A stretch of 64,000 bases of DNA, from NCBI GenBank assembly GCA_963732845.1, contig CAVTBE010000011.1:1-64000 (forward strand), written 5' to 3'. Below the pieces are notes generated by a model that did not search any database, was not told where the DNA came from, and saw only the letters and a list, made by a program, of their open reading frames with translations. Below, piece by piece: positions 28,449 to 37,598 of this stretch (its first letter is position 1; each line of letters begins with the position of its first letter). Position numbers and translations under genes: made by a program. This DNA is from CAVSRC01 sp963732845. Its GTDB lineage: Bacteria; Pseudomonadota; Alphaproteobacteria; Rhizobiales; Kaistiaceae.

Positions 28449-29369
28449 TCAGAGGATGCCGAAGTCGACGAGGGCCTTGCGGACCGCTTCGACCTCTTCC
28501 GGCGTGCCGGGAGTCAGCGGCAGGCGCGGAATGCCGGCATCGATGCCCGTCAGGCGCATGGCGTCCTTCCACAGGCACACCGGATTGGTGCGGCCGTTCT
28601 GACCCATGATCTTGAGCAGCGGGTAGAGCTTCCTCTGCATGGCGGCCGCCTCGTCGATCTTGCCGGCGAGGAAGGTGTCGATCATCTGGCGGATGAAGTC
28701 GCCGACCACATGCGAGGCACCCGATACCACGCCGCCGATCCGCTTGCGGCCACCCTGGGTGTAGGCTTCCAGCACCATCGTGTCGTCGCCGTTATAGACG
28801 ATGAAATCCTCCGGCGTGGCATTGAGGAAGGCCGTCATCTGCTTCGGGTTGAGCTCGGCCTCTTCCTTGATGGCGACGATGTTGTCGAATGCGGAAAGGC
28901 GCCCGACGGTCGCCGGGTCGAGATTGACGCCGGTGAAGATCGGGATGTTGTAGAGCATGATGTTGAGCTTCGGCAGGGCCTTGGCGATCGCCTCGTAGTG
29001 GCCGTAGAGCTCCTGCTGGGCGGGCTTGGTGTAGTAGGGGGCAACCACCATGACGGTGTCGAAGCCGAGCCCCTCGGCCTCCTTGGCCAGGCGGATTGTT
29101 TCCGGCGTCGCGGTGCATCCGACCCCGGCGATCATCGGGATCTTGCCGCCGACGGCCGTCTTCACCGTCCGGAAGATGGCCACGCGCTCCTCGAAGGTCT
29201 GCGTGTGAAATTCGCCCGTGGTGCCGCTCAGGATCAGGGTATCGGCGCGTTTCTTCTCGACCAGATATTGGGCGAGCGCGGCGAGCTTGCCGTGGTCGAC
29301 GCTCTGGTCGGCGGCATAGGGCGTGACGACGGGGATCAGAATACGGCCGTAGGTGTCTTTATTGAACAT
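28449..29369 (-). CDS. DapA-family lyase/dehydratase (second of two)
   Basis: A 306-residue member of the same family as the gene just downstream but clearly diverged. SGTTGE is at 48-53, the relay Y140 is in IMLYNIP and the Schiff-base K168 is in VAIKEEAE. Two different DapA-like enzymes side by side suggest successive or parallel steps, for example dehydration and retro-aldol cleavage of keto-deoxy sugar acids. A gap of 98 bases separates the two genes, and 194 bases with nothing recognisable separate it from tctA. Confidence 0.85.
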   Translation of the reverse strand: MFNKDTYGRILIPVVTPYAADQSVDHGKLAALAQYLVEKKRADTLILSGTTGEFHTQTFEERVAIFRTVKTAVGGKIPMIAGVGCTATPETIRLAKEAEGLGFDTVMVVAPYYTKPAQQELYGHYEAIAKALPKLNIMLYNIPIFTGVNLDPATVGRLSAFDNIVAIKEEAELNPKQMTAFLNATPEDFIVYNGDDTMVLEAYTQGGRKRIGGVVSGASHVVGDFIRQMIDTFLAGKIDEAAAMQRKLYPLLKIMGQNGRTNPVCLWKDAMRLTGIDAGIPRLPLTPGTPEEVEAVRKALVDFGIL

Positions 29370-29563
29370 GGGTTATTCCGTTCTTGGTATCTGCGTTGAA
29401 CGATCTTGGTCTGACGGTTCGATGGCTGGGGACATTCGGGATGCGCTGGGGTCTCCTTGGTTCATCGCCGTGTGCTGAGAGGTGCCTGCGATCTTCCGGA
29501 GGCCGTTTGGAGAAGTCTTTCTGTGTCGAATCCGAGCCGACATCGGTGTCTATGCCTTCGCCA

Positions 29564-31093
29564 TCAGGGTGTCCGCGAAGCCGGCTCTGACGGCTTGTTG
29601 TCACCAGCAGCTCTCCGGCGAGCGTGGCGGATCCCATTTGCGACGAGCGGGACGGTCCAGATCGCGATCGTGAAGACCCCGAGGCCGGCGGCGATCGGAC
29701 GCTCGAAAAAGCCCAGCGGATTGCCTTGGGTGATGATCATCGATGTCAGGAAGTTCTGCTCGACGATCGGCCCGATGACGATGCCGAGGATGGTCGGAGC
29801 AATCGGGAAGCCCTTCTCCTCAAGGATGAAGGCGACGACGCCCATGGCGACCATGACGCCGATGCCGAAGGCCGAATTGTTGACGGCATAGGAACCGATG
29901 ATGCAGAAGGCGAGGATTCCGGCGTTGAGCAAAGCGCGCGGCAGGCGGAAGATGAAGCGCGAACCGCGCACCGCCCCCCACCCGAAAGGCAGGATGAGAA
30001 GGTTGGCGAGGACGAAGACGAGCATCACCGCATAGAAGTTCTGCGGATTGTGGATGAAGATCGTCGGCCCGGGATTCATGCCCTTCATCACCAGCACGCC
30101 GACGGCGATTGCCGTCACCGCGTCGCCGGGAATGCCGAAGACCATTGCCGGGATCCAGGCGGAGCTGAGCGCGGCGTTGTTCGTCGAGGTCGCTTCGACC
30201 AGCCCTTCGGGATGTCCGGTGCCGAACTTCTCCGGCGTCTTGGACAGACGCTTCGACACGGCATAGGCGATCCATGCACCGAGATCGCCGCCGGCACCGG
30301 GAAGCGCCCCGATGACTGTACCCAGCGCGCTGCCGCGCAGAATGTTGAGGCGGTGGTTCCACAGCGTGCGGACGATGCCGGAGAACGGGTTGCCGATGAC
30401 CACGCTCGGCTTGGTCTGGCCCGGCTGGTGCGGCACGTAGCGCAGCACCTCGGACAGCGCGAACATGCCGATCATCGCCGGTATGAAGCTGATGCCGCCC
30501 ATGAGTTCGGTCCAGCCGAAGGAGAAGCGCGGCTGGGCCGTCAACGGATCCAGTCCGACGGTGGAAATGAACAGGCCGAGGAGCAGCGAGAGCGTGCCCT
30601 TGACCCGGCTGCCGGAACTGATCAGCGCGGCGCAGGAGAGGCCGAGCACTGCCAGCCAGAAATATTCGAAGCTCGAGAACTGCAAGGCGATCTTGGCGAG
30701 CAGCGGTGCGGTGAAGAGCAGCGCAGCAAAACCGATCAGCCCACCGATGCACGAGGCGGTGATGGAGATGCCGAGCGCCCGGGCGGCCTGCCCGGTCTTG
30801 GTCATCGCGTAGGCTTCATCGACATAGGCCGCCGATGCAGGTGTGCCCGGAATGCGCATGAGCGCGCCGGGGATATCGCCGGCGGTGATCGCCATGGTCG
30901 TGCAGGCGACGATCGCGGCGATCGCCGGGATGGGGTCCATGTAGAAGGAGAAGGGGACCAGCAGTGCGGTCGCCATGGTCGCCGTCAGGCCCGGAATGGC
31001 GCCGACGAAGAGACCGAAAAAGGCGGCTACGACGATGACCGTCAGCGTATAGGGCGTGAAGACAAGATCGATGGCTTGGATGAAAACGTCCAT
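29564..31093 (-). CDS. tctA: Tripartite tricarboxylate transporter large permease TctA
   Basis: A 509-residue polytopic membrane protein with about 11-12 hydrophobic segments. The TctA marks GAIPGLTATMATALLVPFSF (near the N-terminus) and MRIPGTPASAA are present, and the mirrored GALPGAGGDLGAW repeat lies in the second half. It forms the transport channel driven by the ion gradient. It follows tctB after 12 bases in the order tctC-tctB-tctA. The last 25 residues are an unconserved, basic tail. The substrate is a carboxylate, here probably a sugar acid. Confidence 0.92.
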   Translation of the reverse strand: MDVFIQAIDLVFTPYTLTVIVVAAFFGLFVGAIPGLTATMATALLVPFSFYMDPIPAIAAIVACTTMAITAGDIPGALMRIPGTPASAAYVDEAYAMTKTGQAARALGISITASCIGGLIGFAALLFTAPLLAKIALQFSSFEYFWLAVLGLSCAALISSGSRVKGTLSLLLGLFISTVGLDPLTAQPRFSFGWTELMGGISFIPAMIGMFALSEVLRYVPHQPGQTKPSVVIGNPFSGIVRTLWNHRLNILRGSALGTVIGALPGAGGDLGAWIAYAVSKRLSKTPEKFGTGHPEGLVEATSTNNAALSSAWIPAMVFGIPGDAVTAIAVGVLVMKGMNPGPTIFIHNPQNFYAVMLVFVLANLLILPFGWGAVRGSRFIFRLPRALLNAGILAFCIIGSYAVNNSAFGIGVMVAMGVVAFILEEKGFPIAPTILGIVIGPIVEQNFLTSMIITQGNPLGFFERPIAAGLGVFTIAIWTVPLVANGIRHARRRAAGDNKPSEPASRTP

Positions 31094-31105
31094 GGTCGTG
31101 CCCCC

Positions 31106-31567
31106 TCAGCCGAACAGGCCCATCGGGAGCGGCACGCGCAGTCCGTTCGCGAAAAGGTAGTAGATGAAGGCGGTGATCCCCAGCGAGAAGATAGCCGCGG
31201 AGAGCAGCGAACCGCCGCCGGTTCGTACAACAAGGGCGACGAAGACGAAGGTGAGCGGCACGAAGCCGACGAATGGCAGAAGCGGTACGTAGAGGATCAG
31301 GGCCGCCAGCACGATGACCGGAAACCAGGGATTGGGCCGCGGCTCGGCGAAGCTGTAGGTGCCGGCGCGGATCTCTTTCAGTTCCGCCATTCCCTGCACC
31401 GCCAGTATGCTGCCGGCCACCGCAAAGCCGGCGCCGAGGAGCATGGGCATCAGCCCCGGACCGACGGAGAGGTCGCCGAGACCTTCCATTTGCGAGCTCG
31501 CGATGAACAACGCCACGCCGCCGACGGCGAAGATCACCCCCAAAAGAGAATCGGGTATTCGGATCAC
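31106..31567 (-). CDS. tctB: Tripartite tricarboxylate transporter small subunit TctB
   Basis: A 153-residue protein with four hydrophobic segments (about 8-25, 38-57, 83-115 and 122-145), the size and layout of TctB. It is the poorly conserved small membrane subunit of the TctABC family. It lies between tctC and tctA, which supports the name more than sequence does. Confidence 0.85.
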   Translation of the reverse strand: MIRIPDSLLGVIFAVGGVALFIASSQMEGLGDLSVGPGLMPMLLGAGFAVAGSILAVQGMAELKEIRAGTYSFAEPRPNPWFPVIVLAALILYVPLLPFVGFVPLTFVFVALVVRTGGGSLLSAAIFSLGITAFIYYLFANGLRVPLPMGLFG

Positions 31568-31630
31568 GGCTGTCTCCTTTCGGGCGAACAGAGAGCTCTC
31601 AGCGGACGTACGGTCGTTGTCGACCGTATC

Positions 31631-31660
31631 GGCGGACCGGACGACTGCGTCCGGTCCGCC
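31631..31660 (-). other. Perfect 13-bp hairpin between tctC and tctB
   Basis: GGCGGACCGGACG (31631-31643) pairs with CGTCCGGTCCGCC (31648-31660) around a 4-base loop, eleven bases after the tctC stop. No T-run follows in the transcribed direction. It is another member of the hairpin set found after binding-protein genes. Confidence 0.68.
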
Positions 31661-31670
31661 GGCACGGCAT

Positions 31671-32630
31671 CTACTTGGCCAGTCCGGCTGCGGTCATGGC
31701 TTCGCCGAAGGCCTTGTCACGGCGCGCCAGGTAAGCTTCGAAGTCGTTGCCGCCTTCCCACACGACGCCATAGTTGCGCTTGTGCATGAAGTCCTTGAAT
31801 TCGTCGCTCTTGACGACCTGCTCCATGACGCCGAGCAGCTTCGCCTTGACGTCGTCCGGCAGGCCCTTGGGTGTGCCGAGGCCACGCCAGCCGGCGATCG
31901 GGAAGTCGATGCCCGTGGTTTCGTTGATGGTTGGAACGTCCGGGAAGTCGGGATTGCGCTCGGAGCCGAGGATCGCAAGCGCGCGCAGCTCGCCCGCGTC
32001 GATCAGGCCCTTGGCTTCCGGAAGCTGGACCACGGCGACGTTGATGGCGCCCGAAGCGAGAAGCTGCAGCGCCGGTGCGGCGCCTTCGGTCGGCACCCAG
32101 AAGGCGCGGTCGCCGCCAAGCTCGTTAACCAGCGAGACATAGGCAAGGTGGTTGAGGCCGCCCTGGTTGGCGCCACCGGCGCGGAGTGCGGAGGCCTTCT
32201 CCTTGATCGCCTTGGCGAGGTCTTCCATCGTCTTGTACGACGAGGAGGCCTGCACCACCACCGCCGAAGGATCGGCGTTGTAAAGCCCGATCAGCGTGTA
32301 GTCCTGATAGGTGAGGGGCGAGGTTCCGATCCAATGGAACATCGACAGTTCGGTGGTGATGATGCCAAGCGTGTAGCCATCGGGCTTCGCCTGGGCGATC
32401 TCGGTGTGACCGATGACGCTGCCGCCGCCGGTCCGATTGACGACATTGATCGGCTGGCCGAGCTGCTTTTCCATCAGCGTGGCCAGGATGCGGCCGGTTG
32501 CATCGGTGCCGCCGCCGGCGCCCCACGGCACGATCAGCGTGATCGGGCGATCGGGGTATTCGGCGTGGGCCGCGGCGAGCGAACCCACCACAAGAAGGCT
32601 TGTGGCCAGGATGGTCTTTAGGACATTCAT
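31671..32630 (-). CDS. tctC: Tripartite tricarboxylate transporter binding protein TctC
   Basis: A 319-residue periplasmic receptor of the Bug/TctC family. The signal peptide is MNVLKTILATSLLVVGSLAA with cleavage near AHAEYP, and the mature start YPDRPITLIVPWGAGGGTD is the family signature that contacts the carboxylate. It is the first gene of the tctCBA-dapA-dapA row. The upstream 1.5 kb holds only gene remnants. Binding of aldarate or uronate-type acids would fit the neighbouring enzymes, but Bug proteins bind many acids. Confidence 0.92.
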   Translation of the reverse strand: MNVLKTILATSLLVVGSLAAAHAEYPDRPITLIVPWGAGGGTDATGRILATLMEKQLGQPINVVNRTGGGSVIGHTEIAQAKPDGYTLGIITTELSMFHWIGTSPLTYQDYTLIGLYNADPSAVVVQASSSYKTMEDLAKAIKEKASALRAGGANQGGLNHLAYVSLVNELGGDRAFWVPTEGAAPALQLLASGAINVAVVQLPEAKGLIDAGELRALAILGSERNPDFPDVPTINETTGIDFPIAGWRGLGTPKGLPDDVKAKLLGVMEQVVKSDEFKDFMHKRNYGVVWEGGNDFEAYLARRDKAFGEAMTAAGLAK

Positions 32631-33185
32631 GGTCGTTTCCCGGTTTCTCGTTGAAGGTGGTGACGAGCGGCGTGGTCCGGCTGGACGTTCCTCCCGTCGT
32701 CCGATCGGGAAGCGAGCGGCAGTTTGCTGACGCTGGACCTCCCAACAAGCGCCGACGCGGCCAATCCTGCCGTTTCATCAAACGACAGGAGCGGGCCGTC
32801 GTCTTGCCGCTCGAGCGAGTCGAGAAGGTTCATCGTCGGCGCGGCGGTGAACCCGGCATCACACAGGCTTGAGAGTGGTGGATTCAGGTCGAGGGGAGCG
32901 CTCGTCTGCCAGATGTCCATCGCGCATTTCGTTGCCTGATGCGCGATTTGATCCCGCCGTGCGCAGGACGACTCGGCACAGCTGGCAGGCGCGACGGCGG
33001 CGAGAGACCCGCCGTCCTGAGCCGACAGCTCGATGCTCCCCACCGCTCTCCTCCCGAAGTGGCACGTACCGAACGGGCACGTGTCATATTATTTGAGACA
33101 GCTTCATGTCCCGGTATTCGGAACATAATTCCATGCGATGTGTCAATCTGATCGTGTGAACGTGATCTGTCAAGCCACCCGTCGC
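32631..33185. other. Intergenic region, probably decayed sequence
   Basis: No intact gene or clear protein fragment is visible. The tctC promoter must lie in its left part. A small inverted repeat, GGAA-CATAA-TTCC near 33120, resembles IclR-family sites and could serve the IclR gene at 34.1 kb, but this is weak. Confidence 0.4.
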
Positions 33186-33189
33186 GGAG

Positions 33190-33665
33190 CCGAGATTCCT
33201 GCGATCCGGCACGACAGGTCCTGGTCCTGTGCCCTGGACGTAGTCGAGGAGGCGGTCGAGCTCGATGCCGCCGATCCTGAACAAGCCGGTTGGCCGGCCG
33301 GGTCCTGTCGTTTGGCGCCGTCAGGAAGCAGGCCCCGCCCGGCACCGCCAGGTCGGCATCACCGGTGGCGTCGACCGCAGTGGCTTCGGACGGGCGAATG
33401 ATCGCGACTGGCCCGCGAATGGAACAGAAAGTCAATGCCGGCTTCGGTGGTCCATTCCGTGACCCCCGGCTTGAACAGCTCATGTGCGGCGGACAGCCGG
33501 CGACAAATCCGCCGCGTTCGACAAGCAGGAGGCGTGCGCCGTTTCGTGCGGGGCGAGGGATGCGACGAACCCCCGCCTCCTCCGACGATGACGCCACATG
33601 CGCCGCAAACCGGTATTTCGCGGGTGGCTCGGCAATACACAGCATGCCTGTCCCGCCAATTGACA
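33190..33665 (-). pseudogene. FAD-dependent oxidoreductase remnant, multiply broken
   Basis: Several pieces of one protein follow each other on the minus strand in different frames: REIPVCGACGVIVGGGG (FAD-binding start), NGARLLLVERGGFVAG, FKPGVTEWTTEAGIDFLFHS, VDATGDADLAVPGGA and FRIGGIELDRLLDYV. In order and wording they match the FAD oxidoreductase family (FAD_oxidored/FixC-like) whose intact member lies at 50.5-51.9 kb. At least three frame changes and an internal deletion are needed, and the C-terminal half is not recognisable. It is a true, old pseudogene. Confidence 0.75.
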
Positions 33666-33797
33666 TCTATGGAATGATATCTCAGTATCCGGGATTGAAA
33701 CCAGGATCGCGGCGGGTGCCGATCTGGGGGCGCGATTCCTATAGACGCCACCGTCGCCCGCCGGCTGTGGCGGCAATCTGGCGGGCTGCCTTGTTCG

Positions 33798-34054
33798 GTG
33801 GTGATCGGGAGGTCACTTGAGGATGCGGCGGATATCTCTGAGAGAGCCTCTCACGTCATTTCGACAGATCCGCCGGTTCGTTCTGGCGGCAAGCGCGTTG
33901 TCTCCTGTCGGCCGAATTCATCACGTCCTTCGACGTCCGTTGGGGGGAGATTATGGCGCTGGGCGCGCTCGCCACTGTTCCTGTCGTCGTGACATTCGGC
34001 GCCGTGCAACGCTGCTTCCCGAGAGGAATCCTGGCAGGTGCGGTCGAGGGCTAG
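33798..34054 (+). pseudogene. MalG-type sugar permease, C-terminal remnant
   Basis: The stretch 33905-34054 reads LSAEFITSFDVRWGEIMALG, then a hydrophobic segment, then FPRGILAGAVEG and a stop. This is the standard last transmembrane helix and tail of CUT1 MalG-type permeases. Upstream, RSLEDAADISERAS near 33810 in another frame may be the decayed EAA loop. The remnant shows that a further sugar transporter once stood here, directly upstream of the IclR gene, on the opposite strand from the FAD oxidoreductase remnant. Confidence 0.65.
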
Positions 34055-34128
34055 AGGGCGTGTCTGGGCCTCTTGTGCGGCGTGGTGAAATATGTTCAAG
34101 CGGGTGAAATGGTTGGAACGGTCGTGCG

Positions 34129-34941
34129 ATGCTTGATAGGGCAGATACTCCGCCGGACGGAAGAGAACGGACGAAACGCACGCCCGACGATACGCTGAAA
34201 TCTCTCACCAAGGTCGTCCGGATTCTCGAGTGTTTTTCCGTGAATGACCGAGCCCTGTCGCTGGCCGAAATCTGCCGGCGGACCGGTCTTCCCAAGAGCA
34301 CCGCTCACCGTTTTGCCGCCACGATGCGTGAGGTCGGTTTTCTTGACCAAGACCACGAGCGCGACCGCTACCGTCTTGGCCTCAGGCTTTTCGAGTTCGG
34401 CGACATCGTCCTGGCAAATCTCGATGTGCACCGCGAAGCCCGACCAATGGTGGAAGCGCTGCAACGCATGACGGGCCAAGCAGTCCATCTGGCCGTCTTC
34501 GATGGCATTCGGGCGGTGGTGATCCACCGGGCCGATCCGGCTAACGAGAACGCGATTGCGTCGGCGCTGATCGAAAACGCGCCGGTTCACTGCACCAGCG
34601 TCGGCAAGGCAATCCTGGCGTTTCAGCCGGCCGAGGCCGTCGAGCGCGTGATCGCCTCGGGGCTCGATCGCTATACGGACCGCACGATCGTGCAGCCGGA
34701 AGCATTGCGCGCGGCTTTGAGCGAGGTCCGCGCACAGGGCTACGCCGTCGACGACGGCGAGCACCAGCCCGGTCTGCGTTGTGTGGGGGCGCCGATCCGC
34801 AATCAGGCGGGACGCGTTATTGCCGGCGTCAGCGTCAGCGGCCCGTCATGGCAGATCCATCTTTCGGAGGTCCCCGACATGGCCAAGATCGTCGTGCGCC
34901 ACGCGGAGATCATCTCGCAGCGCCTGGGCTGGCACGGTTGA
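34129..34941 (+). CDS. IclR-family transcriptional regulator
   Basis: A 270-residue IclR regulator. The winged HTH spans about residues 22-85 (SLAEICRRTGLPKSTAHRFA is the recognition region), followed by the GAF-like effector domain with HCTSVGKAILAF and GVSVSGPSWQI. It stands alone, convergent with the ATPase gene of the next operon and downstream of decayed genes, so its original target may be lost. The nearest candidates are the tctCBA-dapA row and the remnant transporter. Confidence 0.88.
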   Translation: MLDRADTPPDGRERTKRTPDDTLKSLTKVVRILECFSVNDRALSLAEICRRTGLPKSTAHRFAATMREVGFLDQDHERDRYRLGLRLFEFGDIVLANLDVHREARPMVEALQRMTGQAVHLAVFDGIRAVVIHRADPANENAIASALIENAPVHCTSVGKAILAFQPAEAVERVIASGLDRYTDRTIVQPEALRAALSEVRAQGYAVDDGEHQPGLRCVGAPIRNQAGRVIAGVSVSGPSWQIHLSEVPDMAKIVVRHAEIISQRLGWHG

Positions 34942-35021
34942 TCCCGGCCCACCGAAGTGGGCCTATCTGAAGAATTTCTCGCGACCAAATGTGTTGCTGC
35001 GCCGCCGCCTGGCGCAAGTGA

Positions 35022-36164
35022 TCAGGCGTTCGAAGTCTGCGGCTTCTGCTCGGCGACGGAACGATCGCCCGGAATCGGGTGCGGCACCGAGATGCACAAG
35101 CCCGCCTCGTCGAACAGGTGGCACTGATCCAGCGGCAAAGAGAGAGTCACCTGGCTGTTTGCCCGCACGACGGACATTCCGTCGGTGCGCGCGACGAAGT
35201 TGGCCTCACCGGCTTTCACATGAAGGTGTGTGTCGCTGCCCAGCAACTCGACGAAGACGGCAACGCCGTCGATATGCGGCAGGTCGGTGCGCCGCCCGTA
35301 GATGAGGTGCTCCGGGCGGATGCCGAGGACGACGCGCGTCCCCGACGCTACCGGCCTGAGCAGGGTGAGCGGCACCGCTGCCCCGACGTCGAGCGTTACC
35401 GTGGCGGCATTGCCGGCAACCGCGCTCACGGTCGCGTCGAAGAAGTTCATCGCGGGAGAGCCGATGAAGCCGGCGACAAAACGGTTGGCCGGCTGGTGGT
35501 AGAGCTCCAGCGGCGCGCCGACCTGCTCGATGCGCCCGACATTCATCACCATAATCCTGTCGGCCAGCGTCATCGCTTCGACCTGATCGTGGGTGACGTA
35601 GATCATCGTCGCGTTGAGGCGGGCCTTGAGCTTGGCCAGCTCGAAGCGCATGCCGATGCGCAGCGCGGCATCGAGGTTGGACAACGGCTCGTCGAGCAGA
35701 AACAGCGTCGGATCGCGGGTGATTGCCCGCCCGATCGCCACCCGCTGGCGCTGGCCGCCGGAAAGTTCGCGTGGCCGTCGCTCGAGCAGCGTCTCGAGGT
35801 TCAAGGACGTCGCGGCGTTTTGCACGCGGTCGCGGACGATACCCTTGTTGAGACCGGCCATGCGCAGGCCGAAGCCGATATTGCCGGCCACCGACATATG
35901 CGGATAGAGCGCATAGGACTGGAACACCATGGCAATGCCGCGCTCAAGAGGCTCGAGTTCGGTCACGTCGTGGCCGTCGATGATGATGCTGCCGCTGCTC
36001 ACGGTCTCCAGCCCCGCGATGATCCTGAGCAGGGTCGACTTGCCGCAACCGGACGGGCCGACAAGGACACAGAATTCGCCGTCGGCAACGGTGAGGTCGA
36101 GGTCTGGAATGACCTCCAGCTTGCCGAACAGTTTGCGAACCGATTTGAGTTCCAGGTGTGCCAT
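35022..36164 (-). CDS. MalK/UgpC-type sugar ABC transporter ATPase
   Basis: A 380-residue CUT1 ATPase. Walker A GPSGCGKST is at 36-44, signature LSGGQRQ at 134-140, Walker B LLDEP at 156-160 and the switch His in YVTHDQVEAM. The C-terminal 140 residues are the OB-fold (TOBE) regulatory domain with LGIRPEHL. The start at 36164 (MAHLELKSVRKLFG) is chosen over 36218 by homology. It is the last gene of the transketolase-transporter operon, four bases after the kinase. It is the only MalK-type ATPase in the window and may serve several permease pairs. Confidence 0.93.
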   Translation of the reverse strand: MAHLELKSVRKLFGKLEVIPDLDLTVADGEFCVLVGPSGCGKSTLLRIIAGLETVSSGSIIIDGHDVTELEPLERGIAMVFQSYALYPHMSVAGNIGFGLRMAGLNKGIVRDRVQNAATSLNLETLLERRPRELSGGQRQRVAIGRAITRDPTLFLLDEPLSNLDAALRIGMRFELAKLKARLNATMIYVTHDQVEAMTLADRIMVMNVGRIEQVGAPLELYHQPANRFVAGFIGSPAMNFFDATVSAVAGNAATVTLDVGAAVPLTLLRPVASGTRVVLGIRPEHLIYGRRTDLPHIDGVAVFVELLGSDTHLHVKAGEANFVARTDGMSVVRANSQVTLSLPLDQCHLFDEAGLCISVPHPIPGDRSVAEQKPQTSNA

Positions 36165-36168
36165 CTGC

Positions 36169-37593
36169 CTAACCTGCTCTTTTCCGCGCACCGGCAAGCA
36201 CGCGCTCGCGCTCCGCAAGCCAAGCCGACGATAGCCCGACCTTGTCGGTGGAGAGCCGTTGTGCAGGCAGCTTCGGGTTCAGCCCTGCCTGCAGGTGATC
36301 CGCGGCGATCAGCGCCGCGCCGACGGCGCTTGCCGACGGCGCATCGACGACCAGGCATTCCATGTCGAAGAACGCCGCGAGTGTCTTCGAGAGCTGCGGA
36401 AGGCTGGTCGGCTGGCCGGAAAGGATGACGCGGTCGGCGTCGATGCCGAGCCGCCGTGCTTCCTGAACGACGGTCGCCAGTTCCTGAGCGAGCCCGTCAT
36501 AGACTGCGCGCACGAGGCGCTCAGCGGTGAGGTCGGCGGTGAAGTCGATGAGCGATGCCGCCACCGTGTGGAAGGGATTGGGAGCGCCGGACCCGGCCAG
36601 ATAGGGGAGAAAGATGGGGGTCGGATCGCCGGGTCGCGTCTCGGCAGCGAGTCGATCGACCTCGCCGATGTCGATGCGCAGGACTTTGGACAACCAGCGC
36701 AGCGTCGCGCCGAAGGCCGGCACCGTGCCGATCACTTCCATCATCGGCGAATAGCCGGTCGGAAACAGGTGGAAGGCGCCGTCCCAGTTCGCCCGAATGT
36801 CTTTCCGGTCGGCGGCAAGCGAAGCCACGCCCGATGTGCCGAGCGACAGCGACAAGGTGCCCGGCCGATCGACGCCGACGGCGCGCATGGCGGTCGCCTG
36901 GTCGCCGACACCGAGGACGAGCGGGACGCCGGCAAGGTCGGTCCCGAGCCCACTTCCGTCGCCGGCCTTGCGCGCCGCAGGCGTGATCTCGGGCAGGGCA
37001 GATGGCGGAATGCGTGCTGCCGACAGGATCTCACCGGCCCATGCGCCGGTCAGCGGATCCTGCATCTGCGTGCCGCAGGCCTCGTTGGCATCGACGACGA
37101 AGTCGGCGGCGGGATCGAGTGCTGCGCGCACATAGTCCTTGACGCAGTAGAGCCGGTGCGTCCGCTCGGCCAGCGTTGGGTCGCCGGCGAGCGCATGCAG
37201 CCATTTGGCAAGCGTGAAGTCGGGCAGCGGCAGGTTGCCGGTCTTGCGCACGATTGCGGCGGGTCCGCCCTGGGTCGCGACGAAGCGGTCGAGATCGGCC
37301 GCGCCATCCATGTCGAGCCACAGCTTGACCGGAGCGGCAATGTCGCCGTGCCGGTCGACGGCGACGAAACCATGCATCTGCCCGGTGAAACCGATGGCAT
37401 CCGGTCGCCCATGCGCCGCCAGTTCGATGAGGGCATCGCGCGCCAGGTCCGTCCAGCACTGCGGATCGCGCGTCGGCGCGCCGTCTGCCGAATAGCCCTT
37501 CGAGACGGAGCGCGTGACCCTGGCGTCTCCGTCGATTTCGGCAACAACCGCCTTGATCGACGACGTTCCGATGTCGATGCCGATGGTGCGCAT
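36169..37593 (-). CDS. FGGY-family carbohydrate kinase
   Basis: A 474-residue sugar kinase with the two-lobe actin-like fold. The phosphate-binding start is IGIDIGTSSIKAVVAE, the sugar-binding GFTGQMHGF segment matches xylulokinase-like enzymes, and the second-lobe signature is LSLGTSGV. The start at 37593 is chosen by homology. It follows the MalG-type permease after five bases. Together with the split transketolase in the same operon it would feed a ketose phosphate (xylulose, or possibly apulose) into a transketolase reaction. Confidence 0.87.
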   Translation of the reverse strand: MRTIGIDIGTSSIKAVVAEIDGDARVTRSVSKGYSADGAPTRDPQCWTDLARDALIELAAHGRPDAIGFTGQMHGFVAVDRHGDIAAPVKLWLDMDGAADLDRFVATQGGPAAIVRKTGNLPLPDFTLAKWLHALAGDPTLAERTHRLYCVKDYVRAALDPAADFVVDANEACGTQMQDPLTGAWAGEILSAARIPPSALPEITPAARKAGDGSGLGTDLAGVPLVLGVGDQATAMRAVGVDRPGTLSLSLGTSGVASLAADRKDIRANWDGAFHLFPTGYSPMMEVIGTVPAFGATLRWLSKVLRIDIGEVDRLAAETRPGDPTPIFLPYLAGSGAPNPFHTVAASLIDFTADLTAERLVRAVYDGLAQELATVVQEARRLGIDADRVILSGQPTSLPQLSKTLAAFFDMECLVVDAPSASAVGAALIAADHLQAGLNPKLPAQRLSTDKVGLSSAWLAERERVLAGARKRAG

Positions 37594-37598
37594 GCCGG

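Noticed and set aside
29624..31789. A 721-codon open frame on the plus strand opposite tctA and tctB
   Set aside because: It is antisense to clear membrane protein genes and its composition (Arg, Asp, Gly, His) is the mirror of hydrophobic codons; no domain is seen.
33095..33135. GGAA-CATAA-TTCC inverted repeat as an IclR operator
   Set aside because: The arms are only four bases and it lies far from both tctC and the IclR gene; mentioned only as a weak possibility.
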